DNA of 15,816 bases. Source: Oscillospiraceae bacterium (lineage in GTDB: Bacteria > Bacillota_A > Clostridia > Oscillospirales > CAG-272). This document shows positions 7,564 to 13,959 of the stretch, in pieces. The first letter of the stretch is position 1. Each line of letters opens with the position of its first letter. The stretch covers positions 1 through 15,816 of the forward strand of contig SVSO01000047.1 in the NCBI GenBank assembly GCA_015064195.1, read 5' to 3'. Below the pieces are notes generated by a model that worked only from the letters and a program-made list of their open reading frames with translations, was not told the DNA's origin and made no database searches. The position numbers were made by a program, and so were the translations under genes.

Positions 7564-9573
7564 ATGAAATCAAACTACAAAATTCTGATCTTCTATGTGG
7601 TGCTGATCGGCGTGATTCTCATCTCCACCGCAGCATTGTTCGGCGGAAGGCCCGGCGAAGCGGTGATCTACAGCGACATCGACAAGCTGTTCTATGAACA
7701 GCAGGTCAAGGCGTTCGAGATCGATGCGAATGACCAGCTGACCATCATCACCCACGATAACCGCACCGTCACTTTCGGACTGCGCTCACTGGATATGTTC
7801 TGGTGGCAGTTCGAGGACATCATCGAGGAGCAGTACCGCGCGGGAATCATCGAATCCTACAATATCGCAGAGCCGGTGGAGATCCCGTGGTGGATCAGCC
7901 TGATGCCCTACGCCATCGTCATCATCCTGTTCATCGTGTTCTGGTTCTTTGTGGTGAATCAGGTGGGCGGCGGCAAAGGCGGCAAGGTGGGCAGCTTCGG
8001 CAAAGCCCGCGCCAAGCTCGGCTCGGATGAAAAGAAAAAGGTGCTGTTCAAGGATGTTGCCGGCGCAGATGAGGAAAAGGCAGAGCTGCAGGAGATCGTG
8101 GAGTTCCTGAAGGATCCCGCGAAATTCTCCCGTCTCGGCGCACACATCCCTCATGGCGTGCTGCTGGTAGGCCCTCCCGGTACCGGTAAGACCCTGCTTG
8201 CCAAAGCGGTGGCAGGTGAAGCCGGCGTCCCCTTCTATTCGATCTCCGGCTCGGATTTCGTGGAAATGTACGTGGGTGTCGGCGCATCCCGTGTGCGCGA
8301 TCTGTTCGATACCGCCAAGAAAAATCCCGCAAGCATCATCTTCATCGACGAGATTGATGCCGTCGGTCGTCACCGCGGCGCAGGTCTCGGCGGCGGTCAC
8401 GATGAGCGCGAGCAGACACTCAATCAGCTGCTGGTTGAAATGGACGGCTTCGGCGGCAATGACGGCGTGATCGTCATGGCGGCCACCAACCGCCCCGACA
8501 TTCTCGACCCGGCACTCCTGCGTCCCGGACGTTTTGACCGTCAGATCACGGTCAACTATCCCGACATCAACGGCCGCGAGGATATCCTGAAGGTTCACGC
8601 GGAAGGCAAGCCCTTCGAGGAGAATGTGGATCTCCGCACCGTGGCAAAAACCACCGTTGGCTTCACCGGCGCGGATCTTGCCAACCTGCTCAATGAAGCG
8701 GCACTGTTAGCAGCGCGCAAGGGTAAGAGCCTCATCGGTATGAACGACATCGAGGAAGCGACGATCAAGGTCATGGTCGGCCCGCAGAAGAAATCCAAGG
8801 TGGTCAGCGAAAAGGAAAAACGCCTCACTGCATATCACGAGGCCGGTCACGCGATCACAACAAAATTCCTGCAGCCGGATACGCCGGTGCATCAGATCTC
8901 CATCATTCCCGCAGGCAGAGCGGGCGGTTACACCCTGTCCCTGCCGCTGGAGGATAAATCCTATCAGTCGAGAAGCGACATGGAGAACGAGATCGTCTCC
9001 CTGCTGGGCGGACGTGTGGCAGAGAAGCTCATTCTCGGCGACATTTCCACCGGCGCGTCCAACGACATTCAGCGTGCCACCGGTATCGCCCGCAATATGG
9101 TCACGCGCTACGGCATGAGCGACACTCTTGGCCCCATCGTCTACGGCTCAGAGCACAACAGCGATGAGGTATTCCTCGGCCGCGACTTCAACACCTCCCG
9201 CAACTATTCCGAGGATACTGCGACCACCATCGACAACGAGATCAAGCGTATCGTGACCACAGCTTACGATACCGCCATGAAGATCCTCAGCGAAAACGTG
9301 GAAAAGCTGCATTTCATCGCTGAATTCCTGATGAAGAATGAGGTCATGGACGAGGCGCAGTTCAATGCGGCCATGGACGGCAATCCCACCATCGAGGAGC
9401 TGGAGGAGATGGCTGCCGAAAAGCGCAGAAAGAGCGAGGAAGAAAATGAAGTCCGCGCCAAGGCTGACGAGGAGGAGCGTCTCCGCCGCGAAGCCGAAGA
9501 AAAGGCAGAAGCGGAAACAGCGGAGGAGCAGTCACAGGATGACGATACCTTCCCGCCTATCATGAAGGACTGA
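7564..9573 (+). CDS. ftsH: ATP-dependent membrane zinc metalloprotease FtsH
   Basis: A 669-residue hexameric AAA+ protease of the cytoplasmic membrane that degrades misassembled membrane and short-lived cytosolic proteins. Two membrane helices (about 6-26 and 110-133) flank a small extracytoplasmic domain. Next comes a Gly/Lys linker, then the AAA module: Walker A GPPGTGKT at 203-210, pore loop FVEMYVGVG at 232-240, Walker B IIFIDEID at 258-265, and the second region of homology with [19 protein letters not shown] at 307-325. The protease domain has the zinc motif HEAGH at 425-429 and the third ligand D501 in SNDIQRAT. The tail from about 610 is rich in Glu, Lys and Ala and ends in an acidic stretch. 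GAGGT at 7554-7558 precedes the ATG by 5 bases. It is the last housekeeping gene of the run. Confidence 0.98.
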   Translation: MKSNYKILIFYVVLIGVILISTAALFGGRPGEAVIYSDIDKLFYEQQVKAFEIDANDQLTIITHDNRTVTFGLRSLDMFWWQFEDIIEEQYRAGIIESYNIAEPVEIPWWISLMPYAIVIILFIVFWFFVVNQVGGGKGGKVGSFGKARAKLGSDEKKKVLFKDVAGADEEKAELQEIVEFLKDPAKFSRLGAHIPHGVLLVGPPGTGKTLLAKAVAGEAGVPFYSISGSDFVEMYVGVGASRVRDLFDTAKKNPASIIFIDEIDAVGRHRGAGLGGGHDEREQTLNQLLVEMDGFGGNDGVIVMAATNRPDILDPALLRPGRFDRQITVNYPDINGREDILKVHAEGKPFEENVDLRTVAKTTVGFTGADLANLLNEAALLAARKGKSLIGMNDIEEATIKVMVGPQKKSKVVSEKEKRLTAYHEAGHAITTKFLQPDTPVHQISIIPAGRAGGYTLSLPLEDKSYQSRSDMENEIVSLLGGRVAEKLILGDISTGASNDIQRATGIARNMVTRYGMSDTLGPIVYGSEHNSDEVFLGRDFNTSRNYSEDTATTIDNEIKRIVTTAYDTAMKILSENVEKLHFIAEFLMKNEVMDEAQFNAAMDGNPTIEELEEMAAEKRRKSEEENEVRAKADEEERLRREAEEKAEAETAEEQSQDDDTFPPIMKD

Positions 9574-9577
9574 CATA

Positions 9578-9612
9578 ATGATCCGCCGGAGTTCATCTCC
9601 GGCGGGAATCAT
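9578..9612 (+). other. Intergenic hairpin between ftsH and the epimerase gene, without T-tract
   Basis: CCGCCGGAG at 9583-9591 and CTCCGGCGG at 9597-9605 form a perfect 9-bp stem with a TTCAT loop. It is extended by ATGAT (9578-9582) against ATCAT (9608-9612) across a two-base bulge. No T-run follows, so this is not a standard intrinsic terminator. It could protect the operon mRNA 3' end, reduce read-through into the epimerase gene, or mark processing. Confidence 0.6.
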
Positions 9613-9634
9613 ACATAAGAAAGGACGAACGATC

Positions 9635-10522
9635 ATGCAATCTGAAATCAAAACAACACGCGCAAGTGCAGTGTGCGACACACTGGGCGGCGAGCTTATC
9701 TCCTATAAGCTGGACGGCAAGGAGTACGTCTGGGAGGGCATCCCGGAATACTGGGCAAGCCATACCCCTGTTCTGTTCCCCACGGTTGGCTCAACACTGG
9801 AGGGCAGTGTAAAGTTCGAGGGAAAGGCATATCCGCTGACCAAGCACGGATTTGCAAGAAAGCAGCAGTTCAGACTGCTGGAATCCACTGCTGACACACT
9901 GGTTTATGAGCTGGTTGATTCCGCGGCGACCCATGAGGTTTACCCCTACGCATTCCGCCTGCTCATCACCCACAAGATCTCCGACACCGGATTTACCACT
10001 ACCTTCACCGTGCAGAATACCGATGACAAGCCCATCTGGTTCTGCATCGGCGGTCATCCCGGCTTCCGTGTTCCCATGAACGAGGGCGAGCAGTTCTCCG
10101 ACTACAAGCTGGTCTTTGACAAGGTGGAGAACGAGGACGTCATCTACACCACCAATTACGGCGGCGGCTACATCGATGCAAGCCTGCCGGTGGTTGACAA
10201 GCTGAAGAATACCAACGAATGGGCGCTTTGCCACGAGGATTACGATGTTGATGTGCTGCTCACCAAGAAGCTGCAGAGCCGCAAGGTGAAGCTGGTCAAC
10301 AAGGATACCGGCAAGGGTCTGGAGTTCGACTTCAACGGCTTCTCCGCGCTGGGTGTATGGACACCTCCGCAGAAGAAGGCACCCTTCGTCTGCCTCGAGC
10401 CGTGGAACGGTCTGCCCGCACATCTCGACGAGACGGGCAACTTCGAGGACAAGCCCTACGCCATCAAGCTGAACGTCGGCGCGGAATATTCCGTCGGCTA
10501 CAAAGTCAAGATCCTCGCATAA
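9635..10522 (+). CDS. Aldose 1-epimerase family protein (LacX-like mutarotase)
   Basis: A 295-residue cytoplasmic protein of the galactose mutarotase-like beta-sandwich fold, resembling the LacX subgroup. Members interconvert alpha and beta anomers of hexoses. Conserved positions are visible: GKEYVWEG at 28-35, KHGFAR at 70-75 (His71, Arg75 substrate contacts), GGHPGF at 139-144 (His141, catalytic acid type), and CLEPWNG at 253-259 (Glu255, candidate catalytic base). The start is ATG 9635, with AAAGGA at 9620-9625 nine bases ahead. An upstream in-frame ATG at 9579 lies inside the intergenic hairpin and lacks a ribosome site. No promoter was found in the 61-base gap, so it may be read by leakage from ftsH. 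It faces the AraC/solute-binding array, which hints at, but does not prove, a sugar link. The exact substrate is unknown. Confidence 0.88.
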   Translation: MQSEIKTTRASAVCDTLGGELISYKLDGKEYVWEGIPEYWASHTPVLFPTVGSTLEGSVKFEGKAYPLTKHGFARKQQFRLLESTADTLVYELVDSAATHEVYPYAFRLLITHKISDTGFTTTFTVQNTDDKPIWFCIGGHPGFRVPMNEGEQFSDYKLVFDKVENEDVIYTTNYGGGYIDASLPVVDKLKNTNEWALCHEDYDVDVLLTKKLQSRKVKLVNKDTGKGLEFDFNGFSALGVWTPPQKKAPFVCLEPWNGLPAHLDETGNFEDKPYAIKLNVGAEYSVGYKVKILA

Positions 10523-10529
10523 ATGCGAA

Positions 10530-10554
10530 AAAGGAGCTGCTTCGCAGCTCCTTT
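10530..10554. terminator. Bidirectional terminator between the epimerase gene and AraC regulator 1
   Basis: AAAGGAGCTGC at 10530-10540 pairs perfectly with GCAGCTCCTTT at 10544-10554 (11 bp, TTC loop). A-rich sequence on the left (10528-10532) and T-rich sequence on the right (10552-10561) serve both directions. It starts 8 bases after the epimerase stop and touches the stop codon of the minus-strand AraC gene. Confidence 0.9.
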
Positions 10555-11355
10555 CTATTTTCCATTCCGATAATTTGCTGGCGTCATGCCAGTGTAGCGG
10601 CGGAACAGGCGAATGAAATACCCCACGTTGGTGTAGCCGCACCGCATGGCCGTCTCCTGCACCGAAACGCCGTCCATCAGAAACGATTTGGCATATCCGA
10701 CGCGAATGTCCAGAAGATACGCCCCCGGCGTCATGCCCAGTACACTGCGGAACAGCCTGTCGAGCTTGGCGCGGCTGATGAAGAATCGGCGCGCCAGCGA
10801 TTCGAGATGAAGCGGCTCATTGTAATGTGCGCCGATGTACTGGCAGATGGCAAGCACTTGCCTGCTTTCTGTGTGGGGATTGTGCTCCGGCGCACGGAAA
10901 CGCTCTGCCACGATGGGCGCAAGCTCGATCAGCAGGATGGCGAGGAGATGCCGCCGCCGTTCATCCTGCGTTTCATTGGGCTGCTCCGCCAACATCAGAT
11001 CCATAAACGGTACAAGCCGCGCGTATTCCTCGCCGGTCAGCGAAATGGCGAAAAAATCCCGCGGGATCGCGTTCATCGGCACCATACCGTCCAGCTGGGA
11101 TGCGCTGTATTGGATCCGGTGGCGGAAGTAGGGCTTGTCCGGATCGTTGCGCTGGGTGTGGGGAATATTATGGGGATAAAACGCCACCGCCGGCGCTTCC
11201 AGATGGATCGTTTCGCCAAGACAGGTCATGGCAGAACTGCCGTCACGGATGAGCACAAGCTCATCCTGCCTGTGCTGATGAAAGCCGCCCACCGAGCGCC
11301 ACCAGTCGTTATTCTGATCAACATAATCCTGTGTGTCAACGAAATACTGCGCCAT
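10555..11355 (-). CDS. AraC-family transcriptional regulator 1 of the array
   Basis: A 266-residue protein with an N-terminal cupin-like sensor domain and a C-terminal double helix-turn-helix. The sensor carries HQHRQDEL (26-33) and FYPHNIPH (59-66), the His-containing strands typical of AraC_binding domains. The HTH region spans about 168-266: PLHLESLARRFFISRAKLDR (first HTH, 181-200), then RCGYTNVGYFIRLFRRYTG (second HTH, 238-256) and the family-end MTPANYR. I chose ATG 11355 because GGAGG at 11367-11363 lies 7 bases upstream; the frame runs 21 codons further up but through the promoter. It is transcribed away from a solute-binding lipoprotein gene whose promoter region it shares, so that gene is the likely target. 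The inducer is unknown, probably a sugar or oligosaccharide by family habit. Confidence 0.93.
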   Translation of the reverse strand: MAQYFVDTQDYVDQNNDWWRSVGGFHQHRQDELVLIRDGSSAMTCLGETIHLEAPAVAFYPHNIPHTQRNDPDKPYFRHRIQYSASQLDGMVPMNAIPRDFFAISLTGEEYARLVPFMDLMLAEQPNETQDERRRHLLAILLIELAPIVAERFRAPEHNPHTESRQVLAICQYIGAHYNEPLHLESLARRFFISRAKLDRLFRSVLGMTPGAYLLDIRVGYAKSFLMDGVSVQETAMRCGYTNVGYFIRLFRRYTGMTPANYRNGK

Positions 11356-11382
11356 TCCCTCACCTCCCGGTATTATATGACT

Positions 11383-11411
11383 ATTATAACATAAAAAAGT
11401 GCCGATGTCAA
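11383..11411 (-). promoter_or_regulatory. Consensus sigma-A promoter of AraC regulator 1
   Basis: On the minus strand, TTGACA (11411-11406) and TATAAT (11388-11383) are separated by exactly 17 bases: a full-consensus promoter. The expected start is near 11376, giving a leader of about 21 bases. Such strength suggests the regulator gene is limited by repression (perhaps autoregulation through the adjacent repeats) rather than by promoter weakness. Confidence 0.92.
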
Positions 11412-11417
11412 GGCACA

Positions 11418-11455
11418 ATATGAGAATATCCGACGATCATATGAGTAAAACCGAC
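11418..11455 (+). promoter_or_regulatory. Candidate AraC half-sites: 21-bp-offset direct repeats (unit 1)
   Basis: ATATGAGAATATCCGAC at 11418-11434 and ATATGAGTAAAACCGAC at 11439-11455 match at 14 of 17 positions and start exactly 21 bases apart. The conserved blocks ATATGAG and CCGAC are one helical turn apart within each copy, as expected for the two HTH units of one AraC monomer. The downstream copy ends one base before the lipoprotein -35. The pair fills most of the space between the divergent -35 boxes. Confidence 0.72.
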
Positions 11456-11456
11456 A

Positions 11457-11485
11457 TTGATTTTGTCTGAGGGATTCGATATAAT
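11457..11485 (+). promoter_or_regulatory. Promoter of solute-binding lipoprotein 1
   Basis: TTGATT at 11457-11462, a 17-base spacer, and TATAAT at 11480-11485. The -35 departs from consensus at two positions, consistent with a need for activation from the adjoining repeats. Transcription would start near 11492, about 25 bases before the ATG. Confidence 0.88.
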
Positions 11486-11516
11486 ATAGGTATCACTAAA
11501 AAAGGAGATGCTTTCT

Positions 11517-12980
11517 ATGAAACGTACACTTTCAATCGTTCTCTTGATGTCCATGCTGGCATCGCTTGCAGCCTGCGGTTCTTCCGGTGATACCACTGCC
11601 GATACCACAGCGGCTGGCGAGACTACACCTGCTGAAACGCTGTCCGATGAATACAAGAATCCGGGCGTGGATTACGGCGGGGAAACCTTCAAATTCCTCG
11701 ATTTTCACACCGACACTTACAAATGGCAGGCGAGAGGTTACAGTGAACTCAACGCCGCCGAGGAGTCGGGTGAGCCGATCAACGATGCGCAGTATAAGCG
11801 CAATGTAAAGGTAGAGGAGGAGCTGAACATCAAGCTCGATACCTATCTGCATGAAAAGCCGTCTGAGGAACTGATCAAACTGGTTATGGCCGGCGAGGAT
11901 GAGGTGGACGCGGCGTTTGTGTTCGCGGATACCACCAACAAGCTGCTCAGTGATAAAGGAATGCTTCAGGATCTGAAGAAGATCTCCACCATTGACCTTG
12001 ACGCATCCTGGTGGAACCAGAATGCGCTGGAGACCTTCACGCTGGGCGGGGAACTGAAGGTAGCAACCGGCGACATCAGCCTCTATTCGTCCTTCTCGCC
12101 CATGATGATGTTCTTCAACAAAAACGTAGCCGATGAATTCAAGATCACCGATCTGTATGACCTTGTGCGTACTGACAAGTGGACTTGGGATAAGTGCGCC
12201 GAATACTGCAAGATGGTTGCAAGCGATGTCAACGGCGACACGGTTTACGATGAAAACGACCGCTACGGCATGGCGGAACAGCTGTGGATCGTATCCTCGC
12301 TGGTCTCCTCGGCAGACATCGACTTCACCTCCCGCGATAAGGACGGCAATATCACCATGGCGCTGAACAATGAGCGGACGGCAGATTTCATCTCGTTCCT
12401 CATTCCGTTCCTCAATGACCGCCAGACCAACTGTGTATCTCAGGCATTTGAGAGCAAATATGCCAATGTCTTCTATGACCTCCACATTCCCATGTTCAAA
12501 AACGACCAGATCCTGTTCAATCTCCAGCAGCTGCTCATTTCCTTTGAACTGCGCGCTATGGATACGGACTATGGCCTGCTTCCGCTGCCGAAATTTGGTG
12601 AGCAGGAGAATTACGCAACGCCCATCAGCCCTTCTTGGACGACGCTTCTCTGCATCCCGTCCACCAACACGGATCTGGAGCGCACCGGTGTTGTCATCGA
12701 AGCCCTCGCATTCTATTCTCAGCAGTATGTGACCCCCGCATATATCGACACCACCATCCGTCACAAATCCCTGCGTGATGAGGATTCCGCTGAGATGCTG
12801 GAGCTGATCCTCGACAGCATGAAGTATGATATTGCCCATATCTACAACTGGGGCGGTGTAAGCTACTTCATGAACAATCTCGGTACGAACAACAATCCCA
12901 ATTTCGCATCCGCATATGCATCGGTGGAAACGAAGGTGGAAAAAGCCTTGGCAGATACCATGGCACAGTTTGCAGAATAA
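11517..12980 (+). CDS. Extracellular solute-binding lipoprotein 1 (ABC importer type, family 1-like)
   Basis: A 487-residue secreted lipoprotein. The signal peptide MKRTLSIVLLMSMLASLAAC ends in lipobox LAAC with Cys20 as the lipidation site, followed by a Ser/Thr/Gly/Asp linker to about residue 45. The mature part has hallmarks of large carbohydrate-type solute-binding proteins: KWTWDKCAEYC (221-231), an EF-hand-like loop DVNGDTVYDEND (237-248) followed by RYGM, LPLPKF (355-360), and IPSTNT (380-385). ATG 11517 lies 9 bases after GGAG at 11504-11507; ATG 11508 abuts that site and is unlikely. It is a close paralogue of the protein at 13960-15429, by eye roughly half identical over the full length. 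No permease or ATPase gene is adjacent and a terminator follows, so it is an orphan binding protein. The ligand is unknown; an oligosaccharide is the likeliest guess. Confidence 0.92.
   Translation: MKRTLSIVLLMSMLASLAACGSSGDTTADTTAAGETTPAETLSDEYKNPGVDYGGETFKFLDFHTDTYKWQARGYSELNAAEESGEPINDAQYKRNVKVEEELNIKLDTYLHEKPSEELIKLVMAGEDEVDAAFVFADTTNKLLSDKGMLQDLKKISTIDLDASWWNQNALETFTLGGELKVATGDISLYSSFSPMMMFFNKNVADEFKITDLYDLVRTDKWTWDKCAEYCKMVASDVNGDTVYDENDRYGMAEQLWIVSSLVSSADIDFTSRDKDGNITMALNNERTADFISFLIPFLNDRQTNCVSQAFESKYANVFYDLHIPMFKNDQILFNLQQLLISFELRAMDTDYGLLPLPKFGEQENYATPISPSWTTLLCIPSTNTDLERTGVVIEALAFYSQQYVTPAYIDTTIRHKSLRDEDSAEMLELILDSMKYDIAHIYNWGGVSYFMNNLGTNNNPNFASAYASVETKVEKALADTMAQFAE
11778..11803 (+). 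repeat. 26-base block identical in both lipoprotein genes (copy 1)
   Basis: Bases 11778-11803 are identical to 14224-14249 and encode part of the conserved INDAQYKRN motif (residues 88-96 of lipoprotein 1). Most of the rest of the two genes has diverged at synonymous sites, so this perfectly kept stretch stands out. Confidence 0.85.
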
Positions 12981-12984
12981 ACCC

Positions 12985-13018
12985 AAAACAGGAGATGACT
13001 CGCTCATCTCCTGTTTTT
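12985..13018. terminator. Bidirectional terminator between lipoprotein 1 and AraC regulator 2
   Basis: AAAACAGGAGATGA at 12985-12998 pairs perfectly with TCATCTCCTGTTTT at 13004-13017 (14 bp) around a CTCGC loop, flanked by T on the right and A on the left. It starts 5 bases after the lipoprotein stop, and its right end overlaps the first base of the AraC stop codon complement (13017-13019). Confidence 0.93.
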
Positions 13019-13817
13019 ATTGCCTATTCTTGAATTCCTCCGGTGTCATGCCGGTATGGCGGCGGAAGATTTTGATGAAATAGCTGGCACTTCCGAAGCC
13101 GGTGAGATAGGCGGTCTGCTGAACGGAATTTCCGTGGCGCAGATACACCTTGGCGGCATGGATGCGGACGTTGGTGATGAACTGATTCGGTGACAGGTTG
13201 AGTACACTGCGGAACAGCCTCACCAGCTTTGCGCGGCTGATGAAAAACTGATTCGCGATGCTGTCCAGCGTCAGCGGCTCGGCGTAATGCTCGTTGATGT
13301 AATGGCAGATGTCGTGGATGTATTTGTCACCCGCCAGATGCGTTTCGCTGCCCACCATGAACCGGGTGCGCCAGAGCGGTTCCAGCCGCTGAAGCACGAT
13401 GGCCAGCAGATACCGGTAGCGGATGATCTCCTGCTCCGACTTTGCACATTCGGGCATGAGCGCAAGAATGGGTGCCAGCTCATTCAGCTCCTCCGGAGTG
13501 AGCGATATGGCGAAAAAGGCGCGGGGAAGGCAGTTCGGCGGTATGATACCTCCTATGATCTCGCAGTCATAGGCGATGGCGTAACGGGAATACAGCTCAT
13601 CCGATGTGTGGATCTGCTGATGGGGCTGATAGCGGGGATAGAAGATGGCACAGGGGGCTTTGATGTGGTAGATGCCGTCGTTGGCGATGATCTCCGAGCC
13701 GCCGCTGTCCATGATGATCAGCTCGTCTACCGTGTGGCGGTGAAGCATGGAGGAATGGTCGGGGCAGGCATAGTTGCTCGTCAGCTTGCCGGGCATTTCA
13801 TAGATCCTGTCAGCCAT
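13017..13817 (-). CDS. AraC-family transcriptional regulator 2 of the array
   Basis: A 266-residue protein, the same length as regulator 1 and clearly paralogous. The cupin-like sensor has LHRHTVDEL (25-33) and FYPRYQPH (59-66). A helical middle follows, then the double HTH from about 168: AEPLTLDSIANQFFISRAKL (179-198), then LTGFGSASYFIKIFRRHTG (238-256) and MTPEEFKNRQ at the end. The first recognition helix (FFISRAKL.RLFRSV) nearly equals that of regulator 1, while the second HTH (FGSASYFIK) differs from YTNVGYFIR. The start is ATG 13817, with GGAGGTGATC at 13831-13822, an almost full match to the 16S rRNA tail, 9 bases upstream counted from GGAGG. It is divergent from lipoprotein 2 and is its likely controller. 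The inducer is unknown. Confidence 0.94.
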   Translation of the reverse strand: MADRIYEMPGKLTSNYACPDHSSMLHRHTVDELIIMDSGGSEIIANDGIYHIKAPCAIFYPRYQPHQQIHTSDELYSRYAIAYDCEIIGGIIPPNCLPRAFFAISLTPEELNELAPILALMPECAKSEQEIIRYRYLLAIVLQRLEPLWRTRFMVGSETHLAGDKYIHDICHYINEHYAEPLTLDSIANQFFISRAKLVRLFRSVLNLSPNQFITNVRIHAAKVYLRHGNSVQQTAYLTGFGSASYFIKIFRRHTGMTPEEFKNRQ

Positions 13818-13837
13818 GTGAGATCACCTCCATCACC

Positions 13838-13866
13838 ATTATAGCACAATTTTTCCAGCCTGTCAA
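13838..13866 (-). promoter_or_regulatory. Consensus sigma-A promoter of AraC regulator 2
   Basis: On the minus strand, TTGACA (13866-13861), a 17-base spacer ending TGC, and TATAAT (13843-13838): full consensus plus extended -10. Only 20 bases separate the -10 from the ATG, so the transcript would begin at or within two bases of the GGAGG ribosome site and have a leader of about 14-16 bases. Confidence 0.93.
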
Positions 13867-13867
13867 G

Positions 13868-13903
13868 ATTGAGCGGATTGTTTTATTAATTGATTCATAT
13901 GTT
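13868..13903 (+). promoter_or_regulatory. Candidate AraC half-sites: 21-bp-offset direct repeats (unit 2)
   Basis: ATTGAGCGGATTGTT at 13868-13882 and ATTGATTCATATGTT at 13889-13903 share ATTGA and TGTT blocks about 10 bases apart and start exactly 21 bases apart. The downstream copy ends two bases before the lipoprotein -35, and the upstream copy starts one base from the regulator's own -35. The geometry equals that in unit 1 but the sequence differs. It is weaker than unit 1 because only 9 of 15 positions match. Confidence 0.55.
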
Positions 13904-13905
13904 GC

Positions 13906-13934
13906 TTGCAAAACCGGATGAGTCGTGGTATAAT
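13906..13934 (+). promoter_or_regulatory. Promoter of solute-binding lipoprotein 2
   Basis: TTGCAA at 13906-13911, a 17-base spacer ending TGG, and TATAAT at 13929-13934 (extended -10). As in unit 1, the -35 is off-consensus while the -10 is perfect. Transcription would start near 13941, about 19 bases before the ATG. Confidence 0.88.
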
Positions 13935-13959
13935 GATGAAAAAACGGAGGTGCATTTCC

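Noticed and set aside
9578..9612. ftsH-epimerase hairpin as an intrinsic terminator
   Set aside because: The stem is good but no T-tract follows, so it is listed as a hairpin of unknown role.
9578..9634. Earlier in-frame start of the epimerase
   Set aside because: The extra codons run through the intergenic hairpin and have no ribosome site, while ATG 9635 has AAAGGA nine bases upstream and matches the family N-terminus.
10357..11394. Plus-strand open frame opposite AraC regulator 1 (345 codons)
   Set aside because: It overlaps the epimerase end, the terminator and a clear AraC gene, and its product is Arg/His-rich without domains.
11453..11467. GACA(N7)TGTC palindrome over the lipoprotein 1 -35
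   Set aside because: Only four bases per arm, no counterpart in unit 2, and the GAC is already part of the stronger 21-bp direct repeat.
11508..11516. ATG 11508 as the start of lipoprotein 1
   Set aside because: It directly abuts the AAAGGAG ribosome site with no spacing. ATG 11517 is 9 bases away and gives a canonical signal peptide.
11532..13007. Long minus-strand open frame opposite lipoprotein 1, with a counterpart at 14071-15426 opposite lipoprotein 2
   Set aside because: The similarity of the two frames only mirrors the paralogy of the sense genes. They have no ribosome site, and the sense products have signal peptides and family motifs.
13906..13959. Upstream start of lipoprotein 2
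   Set aside because: The extra 18 codons overlap the -35 and -10 boxes and precede the GGAGG site, so they would not be in the mRNA.
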